From positions 124,001-188,000 of the forward strand of contig NZ_JABVZR010000002.1 of NCBI RefSeq assembly GCF_017163935.1: a stretch of DNA of 64,000 nt, in the 5' to 3' direction. This DNA is from Novosphingobium terrae. Its GTDB lineage: Bacteria; Pseudomonadota; Alphaproteobacteria; Sphingomonadales; Sphingomonadaceae. Shown here piece after piece: positions 60,871-64,000 of this stretch (its first letter is position 1; every line of letters starts with the position of its first letter). The notes under the pieces are model-generated. The model had not been told where the DNA came from. It made no database searches and worked only from the letters and a program-made list of their open reading frames with translations. Made by a program: the position numbers and the translations under genes.

Positions 60871-61308
60871 ATGAAGCCGCGCCCTCGAAATACCCTAGGG
60901 AATGCCGCCTGCCCTCCAGACAATCTGAAAATATCCCGGGTAAACCCGTTGCGTTTCACGGCGAAGCGCGGGGTCAGGTGGCACAGGCAGGCGGGATCGG
61001 CAGCGGACTTTTGCGGCAGGGCCTGCTGCCTGCTGCTGGGCCTGCCGGGTGCCGGGCGAGCCCATGCGGAGGATGCCGCAGCCACGCATCAGGACATCGT
61101 CATCACCGCCCTGACCGGGCAGGCACTGGAAGGTCTGGGCATCGCCAATGCCGGCGATCTGGTGCGCGCGGGAGCCTCGATCCAGATGCCCCCCTCTCTG
61201 CTTCAGGCCGCTGATACCGCGCTCTACAAGGCCAGGAGCAACGGGCTCAACCGCGTGGAAACCACCCTGCTGCTTAGCGGCGCAGGCTCCCCTTCCGCCG
61301 CCGCGTGA
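60871..61308 (+). pseudogene. Chimeric remnant: TBDR N-terminus joined to a GGDEF C-terminus
   Basis: Reads as one frame of about 145 codons but joins parts of two unrelated proteins. Residues about 50-110 look like a TBDR signal peptide plus plug start (AHAEDAAATHQDIVITALTG, then LEGLGIANAGDLVRAGAS). The rest, from LLQAADTALYKARSNGLNRVE, is the conserved C-terminal helix of a diguanylate cyclase GGDEF domain. Neither half could work. Most likely a deletion removed the body of both genes and fused the ends in frame. Whether the fused protein is still made is unknown. Confidence 0.6.
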
Positions 61309-61311
61309 CGG

Positions 61312-62463
61312 TCACTCGCCAACCTTCACCCGGGCCGTCACCGACAGGCCGGGCCGCAGCAAATCCGCCCCGGCCTGATGGCCATCGAAGCGGATACGCA
61401 CCGGCACGCGCTGCACGATCTTGGTGAAATTGCCCGTGCCCGGCTCGAAGGGCAGCAGGGAAAAGCTTGAGCCTGACCCCGGCGCGATGCTCTCCACCGT
61501 GCCGCGCAGCCCATGGCCCAGAGCATCCACCGCAATGGTCACGCTTTGGCCGACGCGCATATGGCGCATCTGCGTCTCCTTGAAATTGGCGGTGATGTAG
61601 AGGGCGTCCATCGGCACCAGCGTGAGCAGACGCGATCCCGGCTGCACATAATCGCCCACCCGCACCTGCCGGTTGCCGACCGTGCCATCCACCGCCGCGC
61701 GGATCAGCGTATGCCCCTGATCCTGCCGCGCCAGATCGATGGCCGCCTGCGCCTGCTGTTGCCCCGCCAGCGCCTTGTCCAGCGCGGCCTGCAGCCCGGG
61801 GCGTCTGGCGGAGGTCACGCCGGATTCGCGCTGCGCCACCGCCAGCAGCGCTGAGGTTTTGGCCGCGGCCTGCTCGGCGGAGACAGCCGTGGTGCGATAG
61901 GTATCGGCATCGCGCCGTGCCACCGCGCCTGTCGCCACCAGCGTATCGTAGCGGCGGCGGTCGGCATCGGCACGCTCGGCCTCGGCGGTGCTGGAGCGGA
62001 TTTGCGTGCGCGCTGCTGCCACCTGCGCGACATTCAGCCTTTCCTCGGCCCCAAGGCTGACCAGCGCCGCGCGTGCGGAAGCGACATTGGCTCTGGCATC
62101 GGCAAGGCTGGCCTGCGCCGCCAGCAGCTTCGCGTCGAACTCTTCAGGATCGATGCGGACCAGCGGATCGCCCGCATGGACGGCCTGATTGTCATGCACC
62201 AGCACCGCCGAGACAAGCCCGCGTACCTTGGGCGCCACAGAGGTCGAATCGGCGGCGACATAGGCATCGTCTGTCGATTCGGTCGACGGGCTCATGGCGA
62301 TCCAGCCGATCCCCGCCAGAGCCGCCGCAATCGCCACCGCCGAGGCAATCACCGTGCGCTGCCCGGGCCCGCGCCGCGTGCTTTCAGGCGCCTGTGCAGC
62401 GCCGTTTCCGGAGGGTTCCGGCTCGGCCCGGCGGGCTGTGATCTGCTGTACCGCTTCACTCAT
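61312..62463 (-). CDS. emrA: HlyD/EmrA-family membrane fusion protein (second copy)
   Basis: 383 residues. Membrane helix at about 40-60, the EmrA hallmark STDDAYVAADSTSVAPKVRG, lipoyl half-motifs, an Ala-rich helical hairpin (about 110-230), DGTVGNRQVRVGDYVQPG and NFTKIVQRVPVRIRFDG. It pairs with the divergent EmrB-type permease at 62571. The start at 62463 has a GGAGG ribosome site 6 bases upstream. Related to the 28264 adaptor, but encoded on its own and not in an operon with its pump. Confidence 0.88.
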   Translation of the reverse strand: MSEAVQQITARRAEPEPSGNGAAQAPESTRRGPGQRTVIASAVAIAAALAGIGWIAMSPSTESTDDAYVAADSTSVAPKVRGLVSAVLVHDNQAVHAGDPLVRIDPEEFDAKLLAAQASLADARANVASARAALVSLGAEERLNVAQVAAARTQIRSSTAEAERADADRRRYDTLVATGAVARRDADTYRTTAVSAEQAAAKTSALLAVAQRESGVTSARRPGLQAALDKALAGQQQAQAAIDLARQDQGHTLIRAAVDGTVGNRQVRVGDYVQPGSRLLTLVPMDALYITANFKETQMRHMRVGQSVTIAVDALGHGLRGTVESIAPGSGSSFSLLPFEPGTGNFTKIVQRVPVRIRFDGHQAGADLLRPGLSVTARVKVGE

Positions 62464-62506
62464 TGAGACCTCCTGCATCGCCGCCTGAAGACGTGCCCTT
62501 GCGAAT

Positions 62507-62538
62507 ATGACGATTGTCATTTACATGACGATCATCAT
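62507..62538. promoter_or_regulatory. Tandem operator between divergent emrA and emrB
   Basis: ATGACGATTGTCAT (62507-62520, palindromic arms ATGAC/GTCAT) and ATGACGATCATCAT (62525-62538) share the left half ATGACGAT and lie 18 bp apart. They sit in the middle of the 107-bp gap between the two starts. A dimeric repressor (MarR or TetR type) binding here would control both genes; no such regulator gene is in the window beside them. Confidence 0.55.
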
Positions 62539-62570
62539 ATTTGTCGAGATGGAATCGGAAAGGGCCACAG

Positions 62571-64000
62571 ATGACAGCTTGGCTGAAAGGGATCGGGCAG
62601 GATTGGGCGCATGACCCGCAAGGCATGCCCACGCCTCGCAAATTCCTGATTCTGGCCGTGATGGCCTTCGGGCAGTTCATGGCCCTGTTCGATATTCAGA
62701 TCGTCTCGGCGTCTTTGCGGGATGTTCAGGCGGGCCTCGCCGCCGGGCCGGATGAGATCAGCTGGGTGCAGACCGCCTATCTGATGGCCGAACTGGTGAT
62801 GATTCCGCTCTCGGGCTATCTGGCGCATGCGATGTCGACGCGCTGGGCCTTCACCTTCTCGGCGGCCAGCTTCACCTTTTTCAGCCTGATGTGTGGCCTC
62901 AGCTGGGACATGGGCTCGATGATCGCCTTTCGCGCGGCACAGGGCTTTACCGGGGGCACGATGGTCTCGCTGGTTTTCGCGACCGCCTTCACCATCTTCA
63001 CCGGCAAGCAGCGCGCGATGATCCCGGCCATTCTGGGGGCGGTCAGCGTGCTGGCCCCCACCCTCGGCCCCAGCGCGGGCGGCGCGATCACCGACTGGCT
63101 CGACTGGCGCTGGCTGTTCTTCATCAATGTGGTGCCCGGCATCGTGGTGACTTTGCTGTCATCGCAGGTGATCCGCGTCGACCGCGCCAATCCCGCCCTT
63201 TTCGCCCGCATCGACTGGAGCCATCTCATCGCCATGGCGGTGTTTCTGGCGGGTCTGGAATATGTGCTGGAAGAAGGCCCCCGCCATGACTGGTTCGGCG
63301 ATCAGACCATTGCCATGGCGGGCTGGTGCTCTCTGGTGGGCTTTGTGCTGTTTCTGGAACGGTCCTTCTTCTCGCCCAATCCGCTGGTGAAACTCAGCCC
63401 CTTTCGCCAGCCGACCTTTGCCTTTGCCTGCATTTTCAATCTGGTGCTGGGGGTGGGCATGTATTCGGCGATCTATCTCGTGCCGGTCTATCTGGGGCAG
63501 GTACGCGGATACGACTCGCTGCAGATCGGCGAGACGGTGATCGTTGTCGGTCTGGCGCAGATGATCAGCGTGGTGGTGGCGGCCTCGCTCAGCCAGAAGC
63601 TGGATGCGCGCATCATGATCACCGTGGGCTTGGTCTGTTTCGCGCTCAGCCTGTGGCTTTCCTCGAACATGACCAGCGACTGGGGGTTCTGGGAGCTGGC
63701 GCCAAGTCAGGCCTTGCGCGGCTTTGCGATCATGCTCTGCATCGTGCCCAGCGTGACGATGGCGCTGGCCGGCTTCCAGCCCGCCGAGCTTAAATATGCC
63801 TCGGGCCTGTTCAATCTGATGCGCAATCTGGGCGGGGCCATCGGCATCGCCGTGGTCAACACGCTGCTTCAGGACCACACACGCATCGACAGCCTGCGCC
63901 TTGGCGAGGCCATGGCCCATGGCGCCGCCCCCATCAATGACACCATCACCGCCATGGCCGGGCGGATGGGGGCCGTGGCCCCCGATCCGCATCAGGCTTT
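62571..64000 (+). CDS. emrB: MFS efflux permease, DHA2/EmrB family (partial, runs off right edge)
   Basis: About 476 residues are visible without a stop. DHA2 features: helix 1 FMALFDIQIVSASLRDVQAG, ISWVQTAYLMAELVMIPLSG, RAAQGFTGGTMVSL, and motif C APTLGPSAGGAITDWLDWRWLF. Most of the 14 helices are inside the window. Acts with the EmrA-type adaptor encoded divergently at 62463; an outer-membrane partner may follow beyond 64000. Confidence 0.9.
   Translation, partial: MTAWLKGIGQDWAHDPQGMPTPRKFLILAVMAFGQFMALFDIQIVSASLRDVQAGLAAGPDEISWVQTAYLMAELVMIPLSGYLAHAMSTRWAFTFSAASFTFFSLMCGLSWDMGSMIAFRAAQGFTGGTMVSLVFATAFTIFTGKQRAMIPAILGAVSVLAPTLGPSAGGAITDWLDWRWLFFINVVPGIVVTLLSSQVIRVDRANPALFARIDWSHLIAMAVFLAGLEYVLEEGPRHDWFGDQTIAMAGWCSLVGFVLFLERSFFSPNPLVKLSPFRQPTFAFACIFNLVLGVGMYSAIYLVPVYLGQVRGYDSLQIGETVIVVGLAQMISVVVAASLSQKLDARIMITVGLVCFALSLWLSSNMTSDWGFWELAPSQALRGFAIMLCIVPSVTMALAGFQPAELKYASGLFNLMRNLGGAIGIAVVNTLLQDHTRIDSLRLGEAMAHGAAPINDTITAMAGRMGAVAPDPHQA

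Noticed and set aside
1..64000. CRISPR arrays, tRNA/rRNA genes, insertion sequences, integrases
   Set aside because: No regularly spaced repeats, transposase-like proteins or tRNA-like folds were noticed in intergenic regions; absence is by eye only.

Overview
The window looks like chromosomal DNA of a GC-rich alphaproteobacterium, most likely a sphingomonad close to Novosphingobium. The grounds are four TonB-dependent receptor (TBDR) traces, many ATGA-type stop/start overlaps, and small conserved proteins typical of that order. The assignment is inferred from gene content, not from a marker gene. No rRNA, tRNA, CRISPR array, insertion sequence or prophage was seen.

Layout. 1-8.7 kb (minus strand): one end of a type VI secretion operon, tssK-tssL-tssM-tagF-pppA-ppkA; ppkA runs off the left edge. 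8.9-11.1 kb: an M23 envelope peptidase and a CPBP membrane protease. 11.2-17.1 kb: a TBDR followed by an ABC-2 type transporter (one ATPase, two DUF3526 permeases), with a perfect Zur-like palindrome in its promoter. 17.3-25.2 kb: a complete Kdp potassium operon, including kdpF and a second tiny membrane peptide, ending in KdpD/KdpE. A structured non-coding stretch with an intrinsic terminator follows. 25.5-26.7 kb: small genes and a secreted RidA-like protein. 26.7-31.7 kb: an EmrAB/OMF tripartite efflux operon (minus) divergent from an AraC regulator. 31.8-33.1 kb: folD and a small conserved protein. 33.2-38.0 kb: a ROK regulator, a TBDR and a periplasmic glycerophosphodiesterase. 38.0-40.3 kb: a methyltransferase and convergent alkylation-repair genes alkB and ogt. 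40.3-44.6 kb: a NarX/LuxR-type two-component system divergent from a TBDR, with a 14-bp palindrome between them. 44.8-47.0 kb: a predicted zinc-starvation operon (COG0523 GTPase, DUF1826 protein, Zur). 47.1-55.9 kb: MgtC, an OmpR-type two-component system, and a heavy-metal RND efflux system (adaptor, pump, outer-membrane lipoprotein). 56.0-58.6 kb: a low-complexity protein, a Rieske oxygenase and its divergent TetR regulator. 58.6-64 kb: a chemoreceptor, a TBDR/GGDEF remnant, and a second EmrA/EmrB pair arranged divergently around tandem operators, with EmrB running off the right edge.

How it fits together. The strongest theme is metal homeostasis. Two loci 33 kb apart carry Zur-like boxes: the TBDR/ABC locus at 11.2 kb and the COG0523-DUF1826-Zur operon at 44.8 kb. 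A metal-efflux RND system with its own sensor lies just downstream of the second. A second theme is regulator genes sitting beside the transporters they probably control (ROK, AraC, TetR, two-component systems), with recognisable operator palindromes in the shared promoter regions. The most interesting candidates for undescribed biology are the Zur-box TBDR plus exporter-type ABC system, the ROK-TBDR-phosphodiesterase module with matching 24-bp operators, and the non-coding element after kdpE.
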